Origin: Nonomuraea harbinensis
GTDB lineage: Bacteria; Actinomycetota; Actinomycetes; Streptosporangiales; Streptosporangiaceae
Direction of reading: 5' to 3'
NCBI RefSeq assembly: GCF_019396385.1
Contig: NZ_JAHKRN010000003.1
Span: 62,001 to 126,000, forward strand
Length of the DNA: 64,000 nt
Every line of letters begins with the position of its first letter. Position 1 is the stretch's first letter. A program made the position numbers and the translations under genes. Under the pieces are notes generated by a model, which ran no database searches, had not been told where the DNA came from, and saw nothing but the letters and a program-made list of their open reading frames with translations. Shown one piece after another: positions 47,701 to 55,056 of the stretch.

Positions 47701-49818
47701 ATGACTTCACCCCCACTCGACGTCAGCGGCCGCCCGCTCGCCCTGCGGGCCATCGACTGGGACCCCCTGTTCGCCCCGCGCTCGGTCGCGGTCATCGGGG
47801 CCACCGACACCGAGGGCAGCCCGCAGCGGGCCCAGTGGCGCCAGGCCAGGGAACGCCTGCTCGCCAGGGGGGCCCACGCCGTCCACCCGGTCCACCCGGT
47901 CAAGCCCGCCATCGACGGCGTCCCCGCGTACCGCAACGTCCTGGACGTCCCCGGCGACGTCGACGTGGCGATCGTGCTCGTCCGCGACCCGCTGCCGGTG
48001 CTGGAGGACTGCCTGGCCAAGGGCGTGCGGTTCGCGTACGTGTTCGCGGCCGGCTTCGCCGAGCTGGGCACCGAGGAGGGGCACGCGGCGCAGCGGCGGC
48101 TGGAGGAGGTCGCCCGCGGCCCGATGCGGATCATCGGCCCCAACACGAACCTCAACCTCATCGAGCCGTGGCGCGAAGGCCTGCCCGGCCGCAAGCTCGC
48201 CGTGGTGACCCAGTCGGGCAACCAGGGGCGGCCCGTCGTGCAGGGGCAGGAGCTGGGCATCGGCGTCCACGCCTGGGCGACCGTCGGCAACGAGGTGGAC
48301 CTGGAGTTCGCCGACTTCGCCGCGCACTTCGCCAGGACGCCGGGCGTCGGCGCCATCGCCGCGTACGTCGAGGGCTTCGTCGACGGCCGCACCATGCGGC
48401 TGGCCGCCGACGAGGCGGTGCGCGCGGGCGTGCCCATCGTCTGCATCAAGGTCGGCCGCAGCGACCAGGGCCAGGCCATGGCCAAGGCGCACACCGGGCA
48501 CCTGACCGGCCCCGACGCGGTGCACGACGCCGTGTTCCGCCAGTCCGGGGTGATCCGGGTGGACGACATCGACGAGGCGATCGAGGTCTCCGGCGCGTTC
48601 TGCCACACGCCGCCGCTGGCCGGGGACCGGGTGGCGCTGTGCGTCATGTCAGGCGGCACCGGCTCGCACGTGGCCGACCTGTGCGGCCTGGCCGGGGTGC
48701 CGCTGCCCCGGCTGGAGGAGCGTACGATCGCCCGGCTGCGCGAGCTGCTGCCCGGCTACCTGCACCTCGGCAACCCGGTCGACACGGGCGGCGTCGCGAC
48801 CGCCCGGCCCGAGGGCCGCAAGGTGCTGGAGGCGCTGATCGAGGACGCGAACACCGACGTCCTGCTCGCGCCGATCACCGGCGTGTTCCCCGGCATGAGC
48901 GACGCCATCACCCGCGACCTGATCGCGCTGCACGAGCGGGGCGGCAAGCCGATCGTGGTCGCCTGGACGTCGCCGATCAGGGACGCCGACCATCGGGCGC
49001 TGTGCGAGGCGGGCATCCCGGTGTTCCACTCCTTCCGCACGGCGGTCCGCGGCATCCGGGCGATGGCGGACTTCTGGGCGCTGCACCGCGGCTACCGGGG
49101 CCCGTTCGCGGACGCGCCGCGCGAGCCGTCCGCCGCCTTGGCCGCCGTCCGTGACCGGCTCGTGCCCGGCTCGACGCTGGACGAGGTGGCCGCGAAGGAC
49201 GTGCTGCGCGCGTACGGGATCCCGGTGGTGGAGGAGGCGGTCGCCGCGTCGCCGGACGAGGCGGTGGCGGCGGCGGCCCGCTTCGGGTATCCCGTGGTGC
49301 TCAAGGCGCTCGCCGACGGGCTGGCCCACAAGTCCGACCTCGGGCTGGTCCGGGTGGGGCTCCGCGACGCGGACGGGGTACGGGACGCGTACGCGGAGAT
49401 CGTGGCCGGGGCCTCGGGGCTGCGGCTGACGGGGGTGGTGGTCCAGCCGCAGGTGACCGACGCGGTGGCCGAGCTCATCCTGGGGGTCAGCCACCAGGCG
49501 CCGTTCGGGCCGACGCTCACGTTCGGGCTGGGCGGGGTGTTCACCGAGGTGGTGCGGGACGTGTCGTTCCGGGTGCCGCCGTTCTCCCGGGAGGAGGCGC
49601 TGCGGATGATCGGCGAGACCCGCGCGCCGGCGCTGCTCGCCGGCGTCCGCGGCCGGCCCGCCGGCGACCTGGACGCGGTCGCCGACGCGGTGATGCGCCT
49701 GCAGACGCTGGCGCTGGAGCTCGGCGACTCCATACGCGAACTGGACGTCAACCCCCTGCTGGTACGGCCGGGCGGCCTCGGAGCGGTGGCCGTCGACGCC
49801 CTGGTGATCACGTCCTGA
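47701..49818 (+). CDS. NDP-forming acyl-CoA synthetase (acetate-CoA ligase type)
   Basis: The 705-residue protein carries both halves of ADP-forming acyl-CoA synthetase: a CoA-binding and ligase part (1 to about 470; SVAVIGATDTEGSPQ, QSGNQGRPVVQG) and an ATP-grasp part (about 490-705; YPVVLKALADGLAHKSDLG). The candidate phosphohistidine is His264 in KAHTGHLTGPDAVHDAVF. It links acyl-CoA formation to ATP, reversibly. Usual residues in the first CoA loop vary, so substrate range is uncertain. It is divergent from the SDR operon. Confidence 0.92.
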   Translation: MTSPPLDVSGRPLALRAIDWDPLFAPRSVAVIGATDTEGSPQRAQWRQARERLLARGAHAVHPVHPVKPAIDGVPAYRNVLDVPGDVDVAIVLVRDPLPVLEDCLAKGVRFAYVFAAGFAELGTEEGHAAQRRLEEVARGPMRIIGPNTNLNLIEPWREGLPGRKLAVVTQSGNQGRPVVQGQELGIGVHAWATVGNEVDLEFADFAAHFARTPGVGAIAAYVEGFVDGRTMRLAADEAVRAGVPIVCIKVGRSDQGQAMAKAHTGHLTGPDAVHDAVFRQSGVIRVDDIDEAIEVSGAFCHTPPLAGDRVALCVMSGGTGSHVADLCGLAGVPLPRLEERTIARLRELLPGYLHLGNPVDTGGVATARPEGRKVLEALIEDANTDVLLAPITGVFPGMSDAITRDLIALHERGGKPIVVAWTSPIRDADHRALCEAGIPVFHSFRTAVRGIRAMADFWALHRGYRGPFADAPREPSAALAAVRDRLVPGSTLDEVAAKDVLRAYGIPVVEEAVAASPDEAVAAAARFGYPVVLKALADGLAHKSDLGLVRVGLRDADGVRDAYAEIVAGASGLRLTGVVVQPQVTDAVAELILGVSHQAPFGPTLTFGLGGVFTEVVRDVSFRVPPFSREEALRMIGETRAPALLAGVRGRPAGDLDAVADAVMRLQTLALELGDSIRELDVNPLLVRPGGLGAVAVDALVITS

Positions 49819-49836
49819 CGTGAACCCCCGCACGAC

Positions 49837-49876
49837 GCGGGGCCTGGCCGGGCTCCCACACCCGGCCCGGCCCCGC
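49837..49876. terminator. Strong hairpin after the acyl-CoA synthetase gene
   Basis: 16-bp arms (49837-49852 with 49861-49876) with one mismatch and an 8-base loop sit between converging genes, 19 bp after the synthetase stop. Confidence 0.75.
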
Positions 49877-49900
49877 GCACGGTGCGGCGGCCTGGTCTGG

Positions 49901-50638
49901 TTACTCTGCCCAGTCCTCGGTGCGGTCGGAGCGGGCCGGTTGGCGGCCGATGCGCATGGGGGACAGCGGGGCGTCGACCAGGAGGATGCGCTGGAAGGAC
50001 CGGGCCGTGTCGCGGAGGCGGGTCTTCCAGCCGCCGGAGGCCCGGTCGGCGTCGTTCGCGGCCTCGAAGGCGGCCCACCGCTCGTAGTCCGGCACGGCCC
50101 AGAGCAGGAAGCACTCGGAGTCGTCGCCGAGCGCGGTCCGCCAGGCGCCGGCCAGGTCCCAGCCGAAGCGCCCATAGTGCGGGACGGCCTGGTCGCGGAC
50201 CCGTTCCAGAAAGCCGGCCGCGTCCCCCGGCGGCACCGTGATCCGCTCGTGCGCGTACACCTCGCCGCGCACCCCGTCGGCGCACAGCTCCTCGATGGTG
50301 CGCGTCCACGGCGCGGGCAGGAGCAGGCGGTCGACGCCGCCGGAGCGCATCTCGGCGGCGGCCGCCCACCAGGCGGCCAGCTTCGGGTCCTGCAGCGACG
50401 GGTGGCCCAGCTCGTGCCGGAACGACGACGCCAGGCCGTCCCACCCGTCCTCCTCCCAGAGGTTGACCACGCCCGGCCACCAGGCGGTCGAGCCGACGAC
50501 GCCCCACACCCCGAAGCAGAGCTGGTCGCGCTCCTCCTGGGCGATGGGGCTGAAGTTGGCGGTCATGTGGTGCATGTAGCGGGCGCGGTTGTGGCCGGTG
50601 ACGTCGATGAACTCGTGGATGTACATCTTGTCGTTCAC
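49901..50638 (-). CDS. NIPSNAP-like dimeric alpha-beta barrel protein
   Basis: The 245-residue product appears to be a duplicated ferredoxin-like (NIPSNAP/dimeric alpha-beta barrel) fold: unit one MYIHEFIDVTGHNRARYMHHM to VVNLWEEDGWDGLASSF, unit two VYAHERITVPPGDAAGFLERV to CFLLWAVPDYERWAAFEAAN. Such barrels can bind small ligands or act as monooxygenases or isomerases; no activity is assigned. The GTG start at 50638 has GGAGGG upstream. It lies 17 bp downstream of the thioesterase, as the last gene of the UGSC operon. Confidence 0.72.
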   Translation of the reverse strand: MNDKMYIHEFIDVTGHNRARYMHHMTANFSPIAQEERDQLCFGVWGVVGSTAWWPGVVNLWEEDGWDGLASSFRHELGHPSLQDPKLAAWWAAAAEMRSGGVDRLLLPAPWTRTIEELCADGVRGEVYAHERITVPPGDAAGFLERVRDQAVPHYGRFGWDLAGAWRTALGDDSECFLLWAVPDYERWAAFEAANDADRASGGWKTRLRDTARSFQRILLVDAPLSPMRIGRQPARSDRTEDWAE

Positions 50639-50655
50639 GGGGACCCTCCGGAGGT

Positions 50656-51483
50656 TCAGGCGCTGAGGCGCATGGTCTGCTCGGCCACCCCGGCCAGGGA
50701 GGCGCCGTCCTGCCACAGCGCCACCCGGCCGGCGGCGGTGCGGCCGGCGCGGGCCACCAGGCTCACGTCGAGCAGGACCCACTCGGCGACGGGACCGCCG
50801 AACAGCCGGAGCGACGCGCTGACGGTGGTCACCCGGGGCCGTTCCGGCAGGGTCCGGCGCAGCAGATAGGGGACGTGGTCGCTGACCACCGCGAGCCGCA
50901 CCTCATCAGGCACGTCGCAGAGCACCCGCGCCCACAACAGCACCGACCCGGGCGACCCACCGGCCACCCGGACATCGAGCATCATCGCTGCACCCGGCCC
51001 GGACTCGTAGGACCGCTCGGGACACTCCAGCGGCCCGGGAACCTGCGGCGGGCGAGCGACGCCGCCACCCGACGCCACCGCCTCAGAGCCCGCGACCTCA
51101 GAACGCGCGACGCCGTTCGGGGTCACCGTCCCAGGGCGCGCGACGACCCCGCCCGGGGCCGCCGTCTCGGGTGGCGCGGCGGGGGCCGCCTCGACCACGG
51201 CGGTGCCGGTGAGGGCCGGCCGGTCGCCGTCGGTGGCGTCGAGGCGGCAGTGGGACAGGGCCCGGCCCTCGGTGAGCACGTCGCACCGTACGGAGAGCCG
51301 GGCGCCACGCGCGACGGGCCGCAGGAAGGCCGCGGACAGGTCGCGCAGCCGCCGCCCGGTAGCGCGCTGGGCGGCGTCGGCGAGCAGCCCGAGCCCCCAG
51401 CCGCCGAAGAGCGCGCCGGTCCCGGAGCAGATCTCGCGGGACACGGGCACGTCGGACGGCGGGCCGCCGAGCGGCCAGGTCAT
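50656..51483 (-). CDS. Double hot-dog acyl-CoA thioesterase-like protein (TesB-like)
   Basis: The 275-residue product has two hot-dog halves. The first (about 1-110) has GTGALFGGWGLGLLADAAQRATG and the second (about 165-275) has FGGPVAEWVLLDVSLVARAGR. The linker (about 110-165) is a low-complexity Ala/Pro/Val/Gly stretch unlike the compact family norm. This class hydrolyses acyl-CoA or serves as a thioesterase-like hydratase. The ATG overlaps the UGSC stop (ATGA at 51480-51483). Confidence 0.78.
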   Translation of the reverse strand: MTWPLGGPPSDVPVSREICSGTGALFGGWGLGLLADAAQRATGRRLRDLSAAFLRPVARGARLSVRCDVLTEGRALSHCRLDATDGDRPALTGTAVVEAAPAAPPETAAPGGVVARPGTVTPNGVARSEVAGSEAVASGGGVARPPQVPGPLECPERSYESGPGAAMMLDVRVAGGSPGSVLLWARVLCDVPDEVRLAVVSDHVPYLLRRTLPERPRVTTVSASLRLFGGPVAEWVLLDVSLVARAGRTAAGRVALWQDGASLAGVAEQTMRLSA

Positions 51484-53192
51484 CGCCTGATCACGGGTTT
51501 GGTCACCGAGTTGGTGCCGCCGAAGCAGAACTGGCTGCGCCCCGCCTTGGCCCCGACCACGAACAGCTCGAAGCAGTCGGCCGACGGGTTGACGGTGACC
51601 GGCGTCTCGGGGGCGTCGAGCAGCCAGCGCAGCTCGGGGTGCGAGGTCTCGAAGGCCGGCATCGACTGGTTGAGCATGAGCTGGCGGAAGGGCAGCTTGG
51701 TGCGCCGGTGGATGGCCTCCTTGATGTCGGCGGGCGTCCACCCGGCGGCGGCGAACGCGGCGGCGTGGTCGGGCGCCATCAGCAGCAGGTTGGAGAACGT
51801 GCCGTGGAACGGGTAGCCGGCCTCCAGCGGCGCGTCCTTCTTGATCAGCCACGCCCCTGCGGACGGGGTGCCGACCGCGTGGGAGGTGAGCGTGGACCAG
51901 CTCTCGATGAGCTTCTCCGGGTCGGAGTTCTGGAAGTCGAAGAACTCGGTCATCCCGTACGGCACGTTCACGGTGACCGTGGATTCTTCGAGGGAGTGGC
52001 CCTGCTGCACCCGCCACGGCGCCCACGGGGTGCGCTCCTCGTTCTCCGCCACGCAGGCGGAGAACTTCATCGGCGTGCCGATGGTGTCCATGTCGGTGAT
52101 GCCGGGGTAGGACAGGCCGACGTTCATCATGATCAGCCGCAGGGCGCGGCCGATGGCGACGTTGACCTCGGAGACGGAGCCGGGGCCGAGGGCGCACATG
52201 CCGCGGTTCATGCCGATCTCGTCGGCGATCGGGCCGGACACCAGCACCACGGGCGCCTGCGGGCCGGTGGACATGGCCCAGGTGCGCAGCCCGATGGACG
52301 GGTCCAGCACGCACTCCATCATGGCCATGATCACCGGCATGGTCTCGGGCCGGCAGCCGGCCATGACCGCGTTGGCCGCGATCTTCTCGACCGTGCCGAT
52401 GCCGAAGCCGGGGGCGAAGTCGCCCACGACGTGGCCGCCGTCCAGCCCGGACGCCGCGACCATGGCGTCGACCTTGGCCCGGGTGGGCGGCACCAGCGGC
52501 ATGCCGTCGCTCCAGCCGTTGGCCACGAACCGGCGCTGCATCTCGTCGAACGCCTCCAGCAGGTCGCCGCCTCCGTAGTGCAGCTCGGGGGCGCTCTCCA
52601 GGACCATCGAGGCGAACTCGGGCAGCACGTCGAACACCGGCCGCGGCTTGGTCAGGCACTCGACCACCTCGGCGAACGACTCCTCGACCATGCGGTGGAT
52701 CTCGGCGGTGTCCTTGTTGGAGAAGCACTCGGGCACGATGACCGGGCAGGCCTCGGGCACGCCGAAGGTCTTGGCGCTGAACCGGGCGTCCTCGTCGAAG
52801 ATCGCCGCGGTGTAGCCGATCGCCGGCACGCCGCGCCGCTCCACCTCGCACAGGTCGCGGATCAGCCAGGAGGTGCAGCTGCCGCAGTCGGCGGAGGTGC
52901 CCACCAGGGCGTCGACCTTCTCCTCGATGAGCGTGAGCTGCTCCTCCGACAGGTAGCGGGTCGTGCCGCCGAGCGCGCCGGTCATCTCGACGAACGTGAC
53001 GTCCTCGTACGCGGCCTCGATCAGCTCGCGGGCCTTGACCAGCGCGTCGAGGCCGTTCTGCTTGCCGTTCCAGTAGAGCGCCACCGTGGCGCCGTCGAGC
53101 GTCTCCGGCCGCGGCGCGGGCGGGAACCGGTCGCCGTCGGCGTGGGAGCGTGGCGTGGCCACCGGGTTGACGATGCTCAGCCGGGCACTCAT
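51480..53192 (-). CDS. UGSC-family protein (Cys form, CGSC motif)
   Basis: The 570-residue product has a first domain (about 30-200) with DGATVALYWNGKQNG, FVEMTGALGGTTRYLSEEQ and the tetrapeptide CGSC at residues 103-106. That motif defines the UGSC family, where some members carry selenocysteine at the first position. Here the codon is TGC, so it is the cysteine form. The second domain (about 215-570) has WSDGMPLVPPT, IAANAVMAGCRPETMPVI, VSGPIADEIGMN and ALGPGSVSEVNVAIGRALRL. The CxxC suggests thiol redox or metal chemistry, but the family function is unknown to me. The ATG at 53192 overlaps the stop of the NifU-like gene. Confidence 0.88.
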   Translation of the reverse strand: MSARLSIVNPVATPRSHADGDRFPPAPRPETLDGATVALYWNGKQNGLDALVKARELIEAAYEDVTFVEMTGALGGTTRYLSEEQLTLIEEKVDALVGTSADCGSCTSWLIRDLCEVERRGVPAIGYTAAIFDEDARFSAKTFGVPEACPVIVPECFSNKDTAEIHRMVEESFAEVVECLTKPRPVFDVLPEFASMVLESAPELHYGGGDLLEAFDEMQRRFVANGWSDGMPLVPPTRAKVDAMVAASGLDGGHVVGDFAPGFGIGTVEKIAANAVMAGCRPETMPVIMAMMECVLDPSIGLRTWAMSTGPQAPVVLVSGPIADEIGMNRGMCALGPGSVSEVNVAIGRALRLIMMNVGLSYPGITDMDTIGTPMKFSACVAENEERTPWAPWRVQQGHSLEESTVTVNVPYGMTEFFDFQNSDPEKLIESWSTLTSHAVGTPSAGAWLIKKDAPLEAGYPFHGTFSNLLLMAPDHAAAFAAAGWTPADIKEAIHRRTKLPFRQLMLNQSMPAFETSHPELRWLLDAPETPVTVNPSADCFELFVVGAKAGRSQFCFGGTNSVTKPVIRR

Positions 53193-53440
53193 GTAAGGAC
53201 CTCCACCACGATCTCCGTTCCTGGGCTGCGGCGGCGCAGTGTCTCCGCCATGAGCTGGCTCAGCTCGTGCTGCGGCAGGACGCACACGTCGTCCGCGCAG
53301 TCGGGACCCGCGCTGCCGGGCCGGTAGCCGACCCGGATCGTGCCGGCGTCCTCCGCCAGCAGGACGAGCTCGCCGCCGTCACGGCTGACCATCCGCTCGA
53401 ACTCCGCCACCAGCCGCGCTCCGGTCGACGTCACGGCCAT
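53189..53440 (-). CDS. Small NifU-C-like protein paired with the UGSC protein
   Basis: The 83-residue product has a pattern (EFERMVSRDGGELVLLAEDAGTIRVGY..., two Cys as C-x4-C, then LMAETLRRRSPGTEIVVEV) resembling the alpha-beta fold of the NifU C-terminal (Fe-S scaffold) domain. The spacing of the cysteines differs from the CxxC of true scaffolds, so cluster binding is uncertain. ATG at 53440 is chosen because AAGG lies at good distance; ATG at 53458 is possible. It overlaps the UGSC gene by 4 bp and is the operon's first gene. Confidence 0.68.
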   Translation of the reverse strand: MAVTSTGARLVAEFERMVSRDGGELVLLAEDAGTIRVGYRPGSAGPDCADDVCVLPQHELSQLMAETLRRRSPGTEIVVEVLT

Positions 53441-53461
53441 CACCACCCTTGCTTCCATAAC

Positions 53462-53529
53462 CAGGTACCTAGTCTTACAGCCCGTCCGAGCGGCCGACAA
53501 GAGACCTGAAGCGAATTCAGGTACCTAGT
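53462..53529. repeat. Direct repeats CAGGTACCTAGT upstream of the UGSC operon
   Basis: The 12-bp sequence CAGGTACCTAGT occurs at 53462-53473 and again at 53518-53529, 56 bp apart, in the AT-rich gap between the GntR gene and the NifU-like gene. Each has the palindromic core AGGTACCT. Likely regulator-binding sites for the operon promoter. Confidence 0.6.
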
Positions 53530-53607
53530 TTTTCTCAGCTATGTTTTCTATCATTGCTACGATAAATTGAAACGGTGGCAACCCTCAAGCGGGTGCGCGC
53601 GGGAAAG

Positions 53608-54378
53608 TCAGGACGGCTCGCGCACGTCCGACCAGTCGATCACCTGGGCGATCTGCCGGGGGTAGCCCTCGCGCAGCCGCCGCCCGAACTCCTCCTCCAG
53701 CTCGCGCATCGCGTCGCGGGCCGCCTGCGCGTCACGCGCCGCCACCGCCGCGTGCACCGTGCGCAGCCGGCCCAGCACCTGCGCGCGGTAGCGCTCGTCC
53801 GGCACGAACCCGGCGCTGTTCACGATCGCCCGCAGGGCCGGGCTGAGGAAGGCGAACAGCTCGTTGTGGCAGCTCTCGGCCAGGTGGCGCCAGTAGGACT
53901 CGTAGGCCGCGGAGAAGGCCCGGTAGGAGCCGAGCCCGCGCTCGATCGCGTCGAGGTCGCCCGCCATCGCGGCCAGCTCCTCGTCGGTGGCGTTGCGCGC
54001 GGCCAGCTCCGCCAGGCCGGGCTCGATCATCACCCGGGCGTCCAGCACCGAGCTCAGCGGCGCCCCGGCGAACTGCAGCAGCAGGGCGACGGTGGAGGCG
54101 AGGTTGGGCCAGCCGGGCTGCACGATCTCCGGCCCGCCGTTCGGCCCCGGCCGCATCACGATCAGCCCCTGGTGCTCCAGGAACCGGAGCGCCTCCCGGT
54201 AGGTGCCCCGCCCCACGCCGTGCCGCCGCATCGCCTCGGCCTCCGGCAGGTAGCGGTCGCCCGGGCCCATGCCGCTGTCGCGCATCGTCTCCACGATCTG
54301 CCTGGCGACCTCGAGAGACAGCTTCGGTCGGCGCTCACCGGGATCAACTCGCACCCGCAGATTGTACGCAGCACGCAC
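53608..54378 (-). CDS. GntR-family regulator (FadR/FCD subfamily)
   Basis: The 256-residue regulator has an N-terminal winged helix (about 20-85; LPEAEAMRRHGVGRGTYREALRFLEHQGLI) and a C-terminal FCD helical domain (about 100-240; VLDARVMIEPGLAELAARNAT, HLAESCHNELFAFL, HAAVAARDAQAARDAMREL). FCD proteins sense small carboxylic acids through a metal site. The GTG at 54378 is used; GTG at 54354 is an alternative. It diverges from the VOC gene by only 11 bp and precedes the UGSC operon. Confidence 0.92.
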   Translation of the reverse strand: MRAAYNLRVRVDPGERRPKLSLEVARQIVETMRDSGMGPGDRYLPEAEAMRRHGVGRGTYREALRFLEHQGLIVMRPGPNGGPEIVQPGWPNLASTVALLLQFAGAPLSSVLDARVMIEPGLAELAARNATDEELAAMAGDLDAIERGLGSYRAFSAAYESYWRHLAESCHNELFAFLSPALRAIVNSAGFVPDERYRAQVLGRLRTVHAAVAARDAQAARDAMRELEEEFGRRLREGYPRQIAQVIDWSDVREPS

Positions 54379-54389
54379 AGGAGGACCCG

Positions 54390-54956
54390 ATGACCGATCT
54401 CGGCCTGCTCGGACTGTGCCACGTGGGCATCGCCGTGCCCAGCGTGGCGGAGTTCACCCGTACCTGGGGCACGCTGCTGGGCGTCTCCGACTGGCTGGTC
54501 ACCGAGATCGACCAGCCGGCCGGCCTCCTCCAGCTGCACGGCGAGCGGCAGGGCCCGTCCCGCTCCAGGATCGCCATGGCCCGCCTGGCGGACACGGCGA
54601 TCGAGCTGGTCGAGCCGCTGGAGGGCCGCACCCGCACCTCGGCCTGGCTGGAGACCCGCGGCCCCGGCATCCACCATCTGGCCTTCTGGGTGCGCGACCT
54701 GGACCACGCCGTCGCCGCGCTCGCCGACCACGCCGACGTCACCTACTCCCCCGCCGCCCGCCTCCGGCCCGGGCCCGCCGGGACGCCGGTGTCCGCGGTG
54801 GCCCGCGGCAGCGGCCCGCTTCCCGTCGATCCGGGGTTCTGGCTGTACTCGGAGTCGCGTGACGCCCAGGTGCCCTGGTGCCTGGAACTCCTGGACGCGC
54901 GCCGGGCGGACGTGGTGCGCGCCGCCTTCGGCGACCACGTCGTGTACCCCTCTTGA
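54390..54956 (+). CDS. VOC-family protein (glyoxalase/methylmalonyl-CoA-epimerase-like)
   Basis: The 188-residue product belongs to the vicinal-oxygen-chelate superfamily. The first motif CHVGIAVPSVAEFTRTWGTLLG and the second GPGIHHLAFWVRDLDHAVAAL carry metal-ligand histidines, and an EL...P glutamate is in AIELVEPLEG. The pattern is closest to methylmalonyl-CoA epimerases. The ATG has a perfect AGGAGG, which overlaps the start of the divergent GntR gene. Confidence 0.82.
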   Translation: MTDLGLLGLCHVGIAVPSVAEFTRTWGTLLGVSDWLVTEIDQPAGLLQLHGERQGPSRSRIAMARLADTAIELVEPLEGRTRTSAWLETRGPGIHHLAFWVRDLDHAVAALADHADVTYSPAARLRPGPAGTPVSAVARGSGPLPVDPGFWLYSESRDAQVPWCLELLDARRADVVRAAFGDHVVYPS

Positions 54957-54990
54957 TGATCGGCCGCACCAGGGTCTTGCCGGAGGTGTG

Positions 54991-55020
54991 ACGTAGGCGA
55001 CAATATAAGTCGCTATACGT
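54991..55020. promoter_or_regulatory. AT-centred dyad upstream of the molybdenum hydroxylase genes
   Basis: GCGAC (54997-55001) and GTCGC (55009-55013) are inverted around AATATAA, flanked by a further ACGTA (54991-54995) and TACGT (55016-55020) pair. It lies 37-66 bp before the large-subunit start, consistent with an operator over the promoter. Confidence 0.55.
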
Positions 55021-55056
55021 CTAACGACGCGCCCCTGGCACCAACGGAGGTGGCCT

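Noticed and set aside
52870..52900. Possible selenocysteine in the UGSC protein.
   Set aside because: The motif codon is TGC, an ordinary Cys; there is no in-frame TGA.
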